NCBI GenBank assembly: GCA_913048135.1
Contig: CAJWVY010000012.1
Location: 1 to 37,414 of the forward strand
Source of the DNA: an uncultured Verrucomicrobiales bacterium
GTDB lineage: Bacteria; Verrucomicrobiota; Verrucomicrobiia; Limisphaerales; UBA1100
Direction of reading: 5' to 3'
Length of the DNA: 37,414 bases
The notes below the pieces were generated by a model. It saw nothing but the letters and a program-made list of their open reading frames with translations. It did not search any database and was not told the DNA's origin. The position numbers and the translations under genes were made by a program. Shown here in pieces: positions 8,439 through 18,240 of the stretch (positions within the stretch are counted from its first letter, which is position 1; each line of letters begins with the position of its first letter).

Positions 8439-9674
8439 TTAACTTTGCGGGGTAAGATTCTTTGCTACATCCGTACCATAAGCTTTGGCTGCGGGAATAA
8501 TACCGACTAGGGCACCAAAGGCAACCATTACAACAGGGACGATTAGCATTACTTTATGCGGCTCCATAGGATGCAAAGATACTCCAATTTCATTTCGCAG
8601 AGTGCCCTCGGCAGCCAATAGGATGATGGCGTAAACGGCAAATCCAATTAGAACCCCCAACGCCGCGATAGTGGCACTTTCCAGAACGATCACGCTGAAT
8701 ATGGTTGAACGCCTAGCACCGAGCGCACGAAGAATAGCAAATTCACGACGTCTTTCATTCATGGTGTTGTAGATACTGGCCAACACCCCTGCTGCTGCCA
8801 CCACCGCGACCAAATACGCTACCCACCGCAAAACCGATTCTGCCCACGCAAACTGGTCGAAAAGACGCGCCACAACATCTTCATTGGATTTCACAAATGT
8901 CAGGTGATCGGTTCCCTTATTGTAAATGCTATCCAAACTATTCATTCCGAATGCACGCGCGGTAGTATTATCGCTCATCTGAATCAGCACCGCACTCACA
9001 TCACCAGCAAAGCGAGGGTCATGACCATCCATCTGCTGGAGGCCTTCAATGGGAATCCAAATCACGCGGTCAGCCGGTGTTCCGGAAGGCTTTAGAATCC
9101 CGGTAACCGAATAAATATCCTTGTGAGGCATCTGCCCCTCGGTGAAATTTAGCCCATGGTAAGGTTGAAACGTATCATTAATCCCAAGCCCCAGCTGGGC
9201 TGCAACTGTGTGACCAATAACAGCTTCCTTGTTCCATTGGGTTGCATTCTGAATAAACTTTTCTCCGGCGGCTAATTCGTATTTTTGGCCTGGCGAATGT
9301 TCAACTTCGAATAGCTCGAGAGTTGTACCTACGATTCGATATCCTTTTAAATTATCACCCACAGCTATCGGCACAGCACGGTTGTAAAAGCGCTTATATT
9401 TTTCACGAAAAAGTCGGTAATCAAATGCTTTCACCAAGCCTGGGGAAGAATCCATGTGGAACAGGCTATTAAGCACAAGTTGCAACTGAGAACCACGAGG
9501 GCCGAGAATGGAATCAAACCCGCCGGTTACATTCTTAAATGCACGTTGGGTTTGAAAGTTTACAACCCAAACCGACATTAAAAGTCCGCAACCCAAGCCA
9601 ATACTCACCGCCGTGATTCCAGTGGAGAGAGCGTGATGTCGAAGGCTGTTCCGAATAATCATCCAGATCGTCAT
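8439..9674 (-). CDS. ABC transporter permease, FtsX/MacB family
   Basis: A 411-residue protein with the four-helix FtsX/MacB topology: one N-terminal helix (about 15-35), a periplasmic MacB_PCD-like domain (40-275), then three helices near 285-310, 330-360 and 380-400. The NERRREFAILRALGARR segment after the second helix is the conserved coupling-helix region that contacts the ATPase. It overlaps the upstream ATPase gene by four bases (ATGA) and is followed after one base by the His-Asp lipoprotein, so the cassette is translated as a unit. Such permeases transmit force to a periplasmic partner instead of forming a channel; here that partner could be either lipoprotein (inference). Confidence 0.9.
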   Translation of the reverse strand: MTIWMIIRNSLRHHALSTGITAVSIGLGCGLLMSVWVVNFQTQRAFKNVTGGFDSILGPRGSQLQLVLNSLFHMDSSPGLVKAFDYRLFREKYKRFYNRAVPIAVGDNLKGYRIVGTTLELFEVEHSPGQKYELAAGEKFIQNATQWNKEAVIGHTVAAQLGLGINDTFQPYHGLNFTEGQMPHKDIYSVTGILKPSGTPADRVIWIPIEGLQQMDGHDPRFAGDVSAVLIQMSDNTTARAFGMNSLDSIYNKGTDHLTFVKSNEDVVARLFDQFAWAESVLRWVAYLVAVVAAAGVLASIYNTMNERRREFAILRALGARRSTIFSVIVLESATIAALGVLIGFAVYAIILLAAEGTLRNEIGVSLHPMEPHKVMLIVPVVMVAFGALVGIIPAAKAYGTDVAKNLTPQS

Positions 9675-10351
9675 TTGGCTACCTCCTTTGCGGCTTTATT
9701 GATCTCCGCCAAATCATGGCAGTCTTCAAACTGATCAAGAACACCCTGATCATGGCTCACTAAAAGTAAGGCCGCGGTATTTTCCCGACAAACCTCGCGA
9801 ATTAACTGCAGGGCTTCTTGGGCATTTTGAGGATCAAGATTTCCCGTGGGCTCATCAGCCAAAACCAGATTGGGCCGGTTAGCCAAGGCACGTGCCACCG
9901 CCACCCGTTGCTGTTGACCTACTGAAAGTTCCCCGGGGCGATAATCCATCCGATCAGCCAAGCCAACACGATTCAGTAGTGCGGTTGCCTGCTGGGTATT
10001 GGCTGGGCCGGAAAAGCTCATGCCCAAAAGCACATTCTCCAGGCAAGTGTACCCCTGCAAAAGGTTGAAGGTTTGGAAAATGTAACCGATGTGTTGGGCG
10101 CGTAGTTCATCGCGTTGGCTTTCGCTGGCAATAGCAATGTTTTGGCCAGCCAGTTCAATGTCACCCGCGTCAGGCCGCAGAATACCGGCGATGCAATTTA
10201 GAAAAGTGGTTTTACCTGTGCCACTGGCACCACGTAAAGCAAGCTGTTGCCCCGCTTCGAGTGAAAATTCCGGCACCTCCAGCACGGTATGCCTAACTCC
10301 CTCAGGGGCTTTATAGCTTTTGATGAGCTGACGGATTTTCAGCAGCGACAC
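9671..10351 (-). CDS. ABC transporter ATP-binding protein, first gene of the metal-lipoprotein cassette
   Basis: A 226-residue ATPase with Walker A GASGTGKT (41-48), Q-loop FQTFNLLQ (92-99), Walker B LVLADEPTGNLD (162-173) and switch histidine H200. The signature is LSVGQQQR (142-149), with Val in place of the first Gly of the usual LSGGQ; this variant occurs in DevA/MacB-like ATPases and should still work. The start is GTG at 10351 with no strong ribosome binding site. It opens a four-gene minus-strand operon. The 151 bases to the divergent gap gene must hold its promoter, but I found no convincing -35/-10 pair or Zur-like palindrome on this strand. Confidence 0.92.
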   Translation of the reverse strand: MSLLKIRQLIKSYKAPEGVRHTVLEVPEFSLEAGQQLALRGASGTGKTTFLNCIAGILRPDAGDIELAGQNIAIASESQRDELRAQHIGYIFQTFNLLQGYTCLENVLLGMSFSGPANTQQATALLNRVGLADRMDYRPGELSVGQQQRVAVARALANRPNLVLADEPTGNLDPQNAQEALQLIREVCRENTAALLLVSHDQGVLDQFEDCHDLAEINKAAKEVAK

Positions 10352-10442
10352 GGCTAGAGGTTAACGTGGTTGGCTTTTGGTGTCCATGCCGGTTTGGTGC
10401 AGTTTGCCGTGAGTTTTTAAACAAAAAGCCCTGTCTTTGACG

Positions 10443-10470
10443 TTGACGCCTCGCTGCCCATCGCTATGAT
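10443..10470 (+). promoter_or_regulatory. Sigma70-type promoter of gap
   Basis: TTGACG at 10443-10448 and TATGAT at 10465-10470 are 16 bases apart and lie 32 bases before the gap start codon. Each hexamer differs from consensus by one base. It is the clearest promoter in the window and fits a strongly expressed glycolytic gene. Confidence 0.6.
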
Positions 10471-10490
10471 GCGCGCCCCCAACTTTTTAG

Positions 10491-11531
<1,041 letters not shown>

Positions 11532-11560
11532 AAACCTTTCGACCCAACGCACAACCCTAT

Positions 11561-11590
11561 GGAAACGGCGGCCTTCGGGCCGCCGTTTCC
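11561..11590 (+). terminator. Hairpin after gap, probable terminator
   Basis: A perfect 13-base stem with a TTCG tetraloop, 29 bases after the gap stop. No long T tract follows (only TGTTT), so termination could be partial or the structure may mainly protect the 3' end of the mRNA. A near-symmetric hairpin of this kind could work from either side. Confidence 0.65.
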
Positions 11591-11674
11591 TGTTTGAGCC
11601 CAGTTCGTTTAGCTTGTCCACCGCGGGGAACAACTAATCCAGCAAACCCGCCCAACCTGTGCAAAGTTGATAAT

Positions 11675-11680
11675 GAGGAG
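11675..11680 (+). promoter_or_regulatory. Strong Shine-Dalgarno site for the small gene at 11689
   Basis: GAGGAG lies eight bases before ATG 11689. Such a clear site is unusual in this window, where most starts lack one, and it supports the reality and start of the small gene. Confidence 0.7.
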
Positions 11681-11688
11681 AATAACCG

Positions 11689-11976
11689 ATGTGGTACCAA
11701 GGCCAACGGGTTCGCTGCACAAACGACCACTTCTCAGGCGCTGTCTGGGAGTGGACATCCGCCCTCCCCAAAGCAGGTGAGACCTACACCATCGCCGCAC
11801 TAAACCGTTTGCCGCAATGGAACACTCGCACACCCATTTTATGCTTCCTCCTTCGTGAAATGGAGCGCGAGACCGACCACGCCTTCTTCTCCGCCTGGCG
11901 ATTTGAACCTGTGGACGATACCCTCTCGTGGGCCAATGGAGCCCCAGTCCACCTCCTGCAAGATCACCGCCCTTAA
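11689..11976 (+). CDS. Small hypothetical protein, 95 residues
   Basis: A short cytosolic protein with no signal peptide or membrane segment. The opening WYQGQRVRCTND followed by GETYTIAAL resembles small uncharacterised proteins, some from phages, that start 'Y-GQKVVCVDD' and have a 'KGRVYTV' strand, suggesting a compact SH3-like beta fold. This likeness is from memory and weak. A good ribosome binding site precedes it and a strong hairpin overlaps its stop codon, so it appears to be an independent unit. Function unknown. Confidence 0.65.
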   Translation: MWYQGQRVRCTNDHFSGAVWEWTSALPKAGETYTIAALNRLPQWNTRTPILCFLLREMERETDHAFFSAWRFEPVDDTLSWANGAPVHLLQDHRP

Positions 11977-12009
11977 GTCAAGGGACGGTTGCAACCGTCC
12001 TCGTGACTT
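11975..12009. terminator. Long inverted repeat overlapping the stop of the small gene
   Basis: The core GGACGGTTGCAACCGTCC is a perfect 18-base palindrome (11983-12000), flanked by matching arms AAGTCA (11975-11980) and TGACTT (12004-12009). As RNA it would fold into a long interrupted hairpin ending the transcript of the small gene. There is no T tract, and the perfect dyad could also be a protein-binding site. Confidence 0.5.
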
Positions 12010-12041
12010 GAACTTTTCCTCGCCGCCCGCAACCTTTCCCC

Positions 12042-12464
12042 ATGCTTTCGCAGCACACCCACACCCTCCGCGTTGCCACCGGAGGCCGGCAGTTTCATGA
12101 TCTGACCCGTGAATTGGAAACGCTGGTCGAACAAGCCGGGTTCACCACCGGTCTGGCCACCTTGCATCTGCAACACACCAGTGCCTCACTGGTCATACAG
12201 GAAAATGCCGACCCCGGCGTGCGGCGTGATCTGGAACGTTTCATGGCGCGCGTCTGCCCCGACGGCGACCCAATGTTTGAGCATGATTATGAGGGCCCCG
12301 ACGACATGCCCGCCCACGTGCGCACCGCCCTCACCGCCGTGAACCTCTCCATCCCTATCACCCAACGCCGACTCGCCCTCGGCACCTGGCAGGGCGTGTA
12401 TCTCTGGGAACACCGCCACCACGATCACCACCGCAAAGTGACCGTACACCTATTGGGAGAGTAA
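12042..12464 (+). CDS. YjbQ/UPF0047 family protein
   Basis: A 140-residue protein matching the UPF0047/YjbQ family end to end: LQHTSASLVIQENADP near residues 46-61, HDYEGPDDMPAHV near 86-98 and LGTWQGVYLWEHR near 112-124. The conserved histidines and acidic residues of the family, which line a small trimeric barrel pocket, are present. Members have been linked to thiamine-phosphate synthase activity in vitro, but the physiological role is unsettled. It stands alone; its stop is four bases from the end of the convergent gene, so both transcripts may run into each other. Confidence 0.9.
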   Translation: MLSQHTHTLRVATGGRQFHDLTRELETLVEQAGFTTGLATLHLQHTSASLVIQENADPGVRRDLERFMARVCPDGDPMFEHDYEGPDDMPAHVRTALTAVNLSIPITQRRLALGTWQGVYLWEHRHHDHHRKVTVHLLGE

Positions 12465-12468
12465 AAGA

Positions 12469-14262
12469 CTATCGCAACTTGGGTGGCGTAGGCATGAATA
12501 ACCGGAAGCGAATACCAGAATCTGAAGTGGTAGCTCCCATGACCGTGTAATGTAAGTACTTTGAAATCTTTTTAAATTCGGGTAACAGCTTAAAATCAAA
12601 CCACTCGTTTAACCTTCCTCCGCCTACTGGCAAGCCGGTCTCAGGATCAATACCCTCAGGCAAATCACCTAAAGCCTCGGATAGCAGGCTCGGATTTTCT
12701 TTAAGTACTGAGAAGATGGCCCCAACCATAACGCGGGAGTTTTCAAATCCAAAAGCGCCACCGTCAAAGCCTCCCACTTTAGCTGCTGCGTGTTCAAGCC
12801 CAGGCAATTTGCGCAAAGGTTTGGCATCTTTCTTGGGCCCATTGAGGTAATCCTTCACTGCCTTCATATCCTGAGATAAAAGTACATACTCACCAACCGC
12901 TACCGCGTGCACGGCCATTTCAGCATCATTGTTGAAATTACCGAATTGATAGGAATACACCGTTCGCCCTTCGATCTCCTCCTCATCAGGAGGTGAATCC
13001 ACCACCATTGAAACCAAATCCTTCATCGCCCCTAGTGTTACCTTTGGTTTGTCGGATTTCATTAGATAGAGACGTGGCGGCGACATGATGGACTGCAAAT
13101 CCTGCCCTCGCGGCGGTTGCTCAATCACAATGAAATCATCAGCCATAGTATCAATTAACTGTGCCTTGAGATTAAAATCAGGATTTTTAGCCTGCACCGA
13201 AGCCTGAAAAAAGGCCATGGCCCCGGCAGCAGCCGGAGTAATCTCATTAGCTGTGTCGATAAGGGTTTTCCACAAGTGCCCTCCACTCTGCCGCCAACGA
13301 CCGAAGCTCGAAACATCCGCAGCCACAAAGGGTAACGGTCCGGCATTCTTAGCTGGAGTCGCTAACATCTCAAATAAACCGCGGCGCTGTGCCTTTGGTA
13401 CATTCAGATTTATTTCTAAAAGACTGCCATCATTCTCACTGGAAGCCGAAACGCTGACACCGTTCAACCCCAACAAGCCGAGTGCCTCCAAAATCCGCTC
13501 AGGCTGAGGCACCAATGGATTGGGTTCAGCATCTGGGTCACGCCGCTTGTCGATTTCATCAATAACCACTTCCATTACCAGCGAAAAATCCAGCCATGCA
13601 TACGCCCACGCATCACCCAATTGAGCTTTCTGTCGGGCAGCGAAACCGGGGTTGTCCTTGAGTGATTTGACCTTGGGTTTCTTCTTATGTAGTTGCACCA
13701 CCTGCTCAGCCAGATCGCGGGTTGAGGTCATGATAAAAAGAGACTTTGTGTGACCAATATACAAACCACGTTGTGGCCGCCGAGGATGCGGAACATGCAA
13801 AAAGTCCGACGCCTCAAGTCTTAAACGCTCGTGATCCACCTGATTATCAACCAAGGTCTCGCGCAAGAGTTGCAAACCTCTCTCCATTTCCTCCGCATGC
13901 TTACCGCTATCCATCAGCACGATTAACCCAGGGTCCGGTCGCCCTGGCTTACGTGTTAGGGCCACTGTTATCTGTCCTTGGGCTAGCTTCCATAATTCGT
14001 CAGGTTGAACAGGGGCTTCATCTCGTATCCGTTTCATGACATTTTTTCGAAATGCCTTTTCAAAGCGATTGGCAAAGGCTTCCATAGATGGATCATTCCA
14101 CATCTGAATAAAGGAGTTCGCCTTAAACAAAGTCCGAGCAGTGTTCATGTCGGGCACGCTGGCCACGGCAATTGTGTTCTGCGGCAGCAAAGACTCTGGG
14201 GGTTGTGCCGCACTCAAAGGGAATACGACCCACATCAATAAAAGGAGAGTAGCTTTTTTCAT
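12469..14262 (-). CDS. Large exported protein of unknown function (DUF3352-like)
   Basis: A 597-residue protein with a clear Sec signal peptide (KKATLLLLMWVVFPLSAAQ), predicted periplasmic or secreted. The body has repeated patterns such as 'LPQNTIAVASVPDMNTARTL', 'AYAWLDFSLVMEVV' and 'YVLLSQDMKAVKDYLNG', which recall DUF3352-type proteins of PVC and cyanobacterial genomes where two similar alpha/beta halves follow each other; I hold this family link only loosely. No catalytic motif is visible. ATG 14262 is chosen because it begins the signal peptide; the frame is open nine codons more. It has no operon partner: mobA lies 79 bases upstream and yjbQ is convergent. Confidence 0.75.
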   Translation of the reverse strand: MKKATLLLLMWVVFPLSAAQPPESLLPQNTIAVASVPDMNTARTLFKANSFIQMWNDPSMEAFANRFEKAFRKNVMKRIRDEAPVQPDELWKLAQGQITVALTRKPGRPDPGLIVLMDSGKHAEEMERGLQLLRETLVDNQVDHERLRLEASDFLHVPHPRRPQRGLYIGHTKSLFIMTSTRDLAEQVVQLHKKKPKVKSLKDNPGFAARQKAQLGDAWAYAWLDFSLVMEVVIDEIDKRRDPDAEPNPLVPQPERILEALGLLGLNGVSVSASSENDGSLLEINLNVPKAQRRGLFEMLATPAKNAGPLPFVAADVSSFGRWRQSGGHLWKTLIDTANEITPAAAGAMAFFQASVQAKNPDFNLKAQLIDTMADDFIVIEQPPRGQDLQSIMSPPRLYLMKSDKPKVTLGAMKDLVSMVVDSPPDEEEIEGRTVYSYQFGNFNNDAEMAVHAVAVGEYVLLSQDMKAVKDYLNGPKKDAKPLRKLPGLEHAAAKVGGFDGGAFGFENSRVMVGAIFSVLKENPSLLSEALGDLPEGIDPETGLPVGGGRLNEWFDFKLLPEFKKISKYLHYTVMGATTSDSGIRFRLFMPTPPKLR

Positions 14263-14341
14263 GAATCCGAATTTAGGTACGCACCACACTAGGATAGGTT
14301 ACCGAGTGAGCTCGTCCTAATGATAACGCCCTCCAATTCTA

Positions 14342-14866
14342 TTACAAGGCCGCGCGTGCCGCGACGAGTTGGGCTGGTGTATTAATATTAGCCAATTGTG
14401 GCCAATCACACCGGGGGATAATCACATGGCATCCGTGCCGACGAGCAAAATCTTGAACAGAAAGTTTCCCAGTCTCAAGGCACTCCTCCACGAAAGGCAG
14501 CACTCCCTTCGAAAGGCAAAATGGAAACCCGGCCATTTTTTTAGATTCAGCAAATACAGCCGAGTGCTCAACCTCTAGCAAACGCTCCACCAGTGCCACC
14601 GTCAAAAAAGGCATATCGCAACTAAGAAACAGAACGCGTGCAGCCCGAGCCCGCCGCAAAGCTGTCTCAACGCCACCCAAGGGACCATTACCCGCGTGGC
14701 GATCCACTCGCACCACACGGCACGCCAGCCCCAAATCCGCTGCCAAGGCCCGCGCATGGCCCAGCATCGAGCGCCGCCCCACTCGCAGGCGCGCCTTGTC
14801 TTCGCCCATCCGCCGACTTTGGCCGCCGGCGAGAATCACAGCTTCAATGGTGTTCTTTTTACTCAT
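14342..14866 (-). CDS. mobA: Molybdenum cofactor guanylyltransferase-like protein (MobA)
   Basis: A 174-residue nucleotidyltransferase. It opens with VILAGGQSRRMGEDKA (residues 9-24), the GTP-binding signature of MobA; GPLGGVETALR and FLSCDMPFL carry the metal-binding aspartate; NINTPAQL near the C-terminus is the typical ending. MobA transfers GMP from GTP to molybdopterin to form the bis-MGD cofactor precursor. The protein is slightly shorter than E. coli MobA (about 194). ATG 14866 is preferred to TTG three codons upstream. No other molybdenum cofactor gene or molybdoenzyme is in the window. The related MocA (CTP-using) is less likely given the motif set. Confidence 0.82.
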   Translation of the reverse strand: MSKKNTIEAVILAGGQSRRMGEDKARLRVGRRSMLGHARALAADLGLACRVVRVDRHAGNGPLGGVETALRRARAARVLFLSCDMPFLTVALVERLLEVEHSAVFAESKKMAGFPFCLSKGVLPFVEECLETGKLSVQDFARRHGCHVIIPRCDWPQLANINTPAQLVAARAAL

Positions 14867-14883
14867 TTTTCTCAAAAAACGGG

Positions 14884-14911
14884 TTGCCTTTTGCTTGGTG
14901 CATGATACTTT
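14884..14911 (+). promoter_or_regulatory. Possible promoter of rpsB-tsf
   Basis: TTGCCT (14884-14889) and TACTTT (14906-14911), 16 bases apart, lie about 150 bases before rpsB and just upstream of mobA on the other strand. Each hexamer has two mismatches, so this is only a candidate. The long leader that would follow suits a regulated ribosomal protein gene. Confidence 0.3.
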
Positions 14912-14918
14912 GCCCGCC

Positions 14919-14945
14919 CTTTTCCCACCGTAAGGCAGGGAAAAG
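14919..14945 (+). promoter_or_regulatory. Stem-loop in the rpsB leader
   Basis: CTTTTCCC (14919-14926) pairs with GGGAAAAG (14938-14945) around an 11-base loop, in the presumed 5' leader of rpsB. A second small hairpin (ATCC/GGAT) lies near 15014-15024. Ribosomal protein mRNAs often carry leader structures bound by the encoded protein; whether S2 binds here is not known. Confidence 0.35.
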
Positions 14946-15057
14946 CCATGGCCCGAAGCATCCGCGCTCGAGTGAACACGGTGGCCTCAAGAACAACTAA
15001 TACAATCCCGTCATCCTGCGGGATGGCCCGCAAGGGTCTCGAACAAGGGAACACAAT

Positions 15058-15876
15058 ATGAGCATAGGAATTCAAGAACTGCTTGAAGCAGGTGTCCATT
15101 TTGGCCACCAAACCCGTCGTTGGAATCCGAAGATGAAGCCCTATATTTTCCGGGCACACAACGGAGTCCACATCATCGACCTCACCCAAACCGTCGACCA
15201 ACTCCAGGCTGCCTGTAATTTTCTGGGCAACACCATTCGGGGTGGCGGCAAGATTCTTTTCGTGGGCACCAAAAAACAAGCCCAGCCCATCGTCCGTGAG
15301 CTGGCCGAGACCCACAAACAACACTTTGTCACGGACCGTTGGCTGGGCGGCATGCTCACCAACCTCAAGACCGTGAAGCAGCGCCTCAAGCGCCTCAAGG
15401 AAATCGAGGCCATGGAAGAGGATGGCAGCATCGCCGGTTACGTGAAACAGGAGCAAGCCTCCATCCGCCGCGAAAAACAACGTCTCGTAAAGAACCTCGG
15501 CGGCATCCGCCACATGGACAGTACGCCGGACGCAATGTTTGTGGTGGATATCAAGCGCGAGCACAACGCCATAGCCGAAGCCCGCAAACTGCGCATCCCG
15601 ATCGTGGCGCTGGTGGACACCAACTGCGATCCCGAGCTGGTGGATTACCCCATCGCCGGCAACGACGACGCCATCAAGGCCATTCAGGTCATTGCCGATG
15701 CCATTGGCGAAACCATTACGGAGGCCAAGGGCGTACAAGCCGCTGCGACTGATGAGCAACCCGCCGAAGCCCCCCAGGACGCTGAGACCGCCCCGGCCCC
15801 TGAGACTACCCTGGCTTCAGCCGAGGAAGCTCCGGCTGAGCCCGCTGCTGAAGAAGCCGCCCCGGCCGAAGCCTAA
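15058..15876 (+). CDS. rpsB: 30S ribosomal protein S2
   Basis: A 272-residue S2. The N-terminus IQELLEAGVHFGHQTRRWNPKM, the segment KILFVGTKKQAQ and the strand RKLRIPIVALVDTNCDP are diagnostic. S2 joins the small subunit late and helps bind S1 near the mRNA exit. After about residue 228 there is an Ala/Pro/Glu-rich tail of roughly 45 residues, beyond the usual end and probably disordered; similar acidic tails occur in several phyla. AAGGGA seven bases before ATG 15058 is a modest ribosome binding site. It is followed after 69 bases by tsf, the standard order. Confidence 0.98.
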   Translation: MSIGIQELLEAGVHFGHQTRRWNPKMKPYIFRAHNGVHIIDLTQTVDQLQAACNFLGNTIRGGGKILFVGTKKQAQPIVRELAETHKQHFVTDRWLGGMLTNLKTVKQRLKRLKEIEAMEEDGSIAGYVKQEQASIRREKQRLVKNLGGIRHMDSTPDAMFVVDIKREHNAIAEARKLRIPIVALVDTNCDPELVDYPIAGNDDAIKAIQVIADAIGETITEAKGVQAAATDEQPAEAPQDAETAPAPETTLASAEEAPAEPAAEEAAPAEA

Positions 15877-15945
15877 CTAAGCCCCAAGAGCTATCGGTCC
15901 AACCGCAATTCACCCTGCAACCATTTAAATTGATTAAAAAATATC

Positions 15946-16782
15946 ATGGCTGACATCAGTGCATCCCAAGTCAAAAAACTCCGCGAACAAACCGGCGCCG
16001 GTCTCATGGACTGCAAAAAGGCGCTCACCGAAAACAACGGCGACCACGAAGCCGCTGTCGAGTGGCTCCGGAAAAAGGGCGCGGCTACCGCCGAAAAGAA
16101 GGCTTCCCGCAGCACCTCCGAAGGCGTCATCGCCCGTCACCTGTCCGTGGACGGCAAGAGTGGCACGATCGTGGAGATCAATTGCGAGACGGATTTCGTG
16201 GCTAAGAACGAAAAGTTCCAGCAGTTCTGCGACGAGATTGCCGCAGGCTACGCTACCGATAGCAGCGCGAATCTCGAGGAGCAACGTACCAAAGCCGTTG
16301 CTGAAATCGGCGAGAACATCCAGTTCACGCGCAATGAAAGCCTCAGCATTGATGGCCCCGGCGCGGTAACGGCCTACATCCACCACGGCGCCAAAGTCGG
16401 CGTGCTGTTGGCCGTAGCCACCAACAAGGATGAGACGACCGGCACCGATGCGTTCAAGGAACTGCTCAGCGACATCACCCTGCAAATCACCGCCGCCAGT
16501 CCCGACGCGCTCGACCGCACCCAGCTAGATCAGTCCAAGCTCGAAAAGGAACGCGAGATTGCCCGCGAACAATTCAAGGACAAGCCCGCCCAAGCGATCG
16601 AGAAAATTGTGGAGGGCAAGATCGAGAAATACTTTGCCGAAGTCTGCCTCGTGGATCAGGACTTCGTGAAGGGCGATACCTCCGTGAAAGATCACGTGGC
16701 CTCCGTGGCCAAGGAATTGGATGATGAAATCGTCATCCAAGCATTCCTCCGCTATCAAGTCGGCGAGACACAGGAAGACTAA
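15946..16782 (+). CDS. tsf: Translation elongation factor Ts
   Basis: A 278-residue EF-Ts. The N-terminal UBA-like domain carries TGAGLMDCKKAL (residues 17-28), the signature that contacts EF-Tu; the core includes VEINCETDFVAKN and the IHHGAKVGVLL segment. EF-Ts exchanges GDP for GTP on EF-Tu. It lies 69 bases after rpsB and is followed directly by an intrinsic terminator, so rpsB-tsf is a bicistronic unit. No clear Shine-Dalgarno precedes ATG 15946, but the family start is fixed by MADISASQVKKLRE. Confidence 0.98.
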   Translation: MADISASQVKKLREQTGAGLMDCKKALTENNGDHEAAVEWLRKKGAATAEKKASRSTSEGVIARHLSVDGKSGTIVEINCETDFVAKNEKFQQFCDEIAAGYATDSSANLEEQRTKAVAEIGENIQFTRNESLSIDGPGAVTAYIHHGAKVGVLLAVATNKDETTGTDAFKELLSDITLQITAASPDALDRTQLDQSKLEKEREIAREQFKDKPAQAIEKIVEGKIEKYFAEVCLVDQDFVKGDTSVKDHVASVAKELDDEIVIQAFLRYQVGETQED

Positions 16783-16798
16783 ACCCACTTTTTCCCAG

Positions 16799-16828
16799 GC
16801 GGCCCGCAATCTGCGGGCCGCTTTTTTT
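16799..16828 (+). terminator. Intrinsic terminator after tsf
   Basis: A perfect 10-base stem GCGGCCCGCA/TGCGGGCCGC with a three-base loop, followed by seven T residues (16822-16828). This is the best terminator in the window. It ends the rpsB-tsf transcript before pyrH. Confidence 0.93.
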
Positions 16829-16838
16829 ATGCATTGAT

Positions 16839-17615
<777 letters not shown>

Positions 17616-17668
17616 CACTCACGGCAATTTTCCTTCCCACCGCCGCCGCCCCTCCCTAGACTGGCTGC

Positions 17669-18232
17669 ATGCCAGTCGATGACATCCTCCTCAATACCGA
17701 GGAGAAAATGCAAAAAAGTGAAGAAGTGGTCGTGGCCGAACTCGCCGGCGTCCGCACCGGCAAAGCCTCTCCCGCCCTCGTGGAAAACATCAATATCGAG
17801 GCGTACGAGGGCAGCAGTATGCGCCTCAAGGAACTCGCCGCCATCACCACCCCTGAGATGCGCACCCTCGTGATCCAACCGTGGGATGCCTCCACCATTC
17901 ACGCGATTGAGAAAGGCATCCAAGCCGCCAACCTCGGTCTCAATCCCTCGGTCGACGGCAAGCTCATTCGCATCAGTCTGCCCGACCTCAGCAAGGAGCG
18001 CCGTCAGGAGATGGTGAAATCCGCCCGCAAACTTGCCGAGGATGGCCGGGTCTCCATCCGTCACGTCCGCCGCGAAGCAATCGAGACACTCAAGGCGGAA
18101 CAAAAAGCCAGCGACATCACGGAGGACGACCTCAGCCATGGCGAAAAGGAAGTGCAAAAACTTACGGACGCCTACGTCAAAAAAGTCGAAGAACATCTCT
18201 CTGCCAAGGAAGAAGACATTCTAACCGTCTAA
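17669..18232 (+). CDS. frr: Ribosome recycling factor
   Basis: A 187-residue RRF, standard length. Recognised by the N-terminal helix with LAGVRTGKASPALV, the domain II strand LAAITTPEMRTLVIQPWD and the motif SLPDLSKERRQEMVKSARKL. The factor works with EF-G to split post-termination ribosomes. ATG 17669 follows the pyrH stop by 53 bases, and frr is followed after eight bases by the YlbF-like gene, so pyrH, frr and that gene probably share a transcript. Confidence 0.97.
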   Translation: MPVDDILLNTEEKMQKSEEVVVAELAGVRTGKASPALVENINIEAYEGSSMRLKELAAITTPEMRTLVIQPWDASTIHAIEKGIQAANLGLNPSVDGKLIRISLPDLSKERRQEMVKSARKLAEDGRVSIRHVRREAIETLKAEQKASDITEDDLSHGEKEVQKLTDAYVKKVEEHLSAKEEDILTV

Positions 18233-18240
18233 GGAATATC

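Noticed and set aside
10352-10442. Zur or other metal-regulator box upstream of the ABC cassette
   Set aside because: I looked for a long A/T-rich dyad and saw only the short GTTTTTAAAC, which is not convincing.
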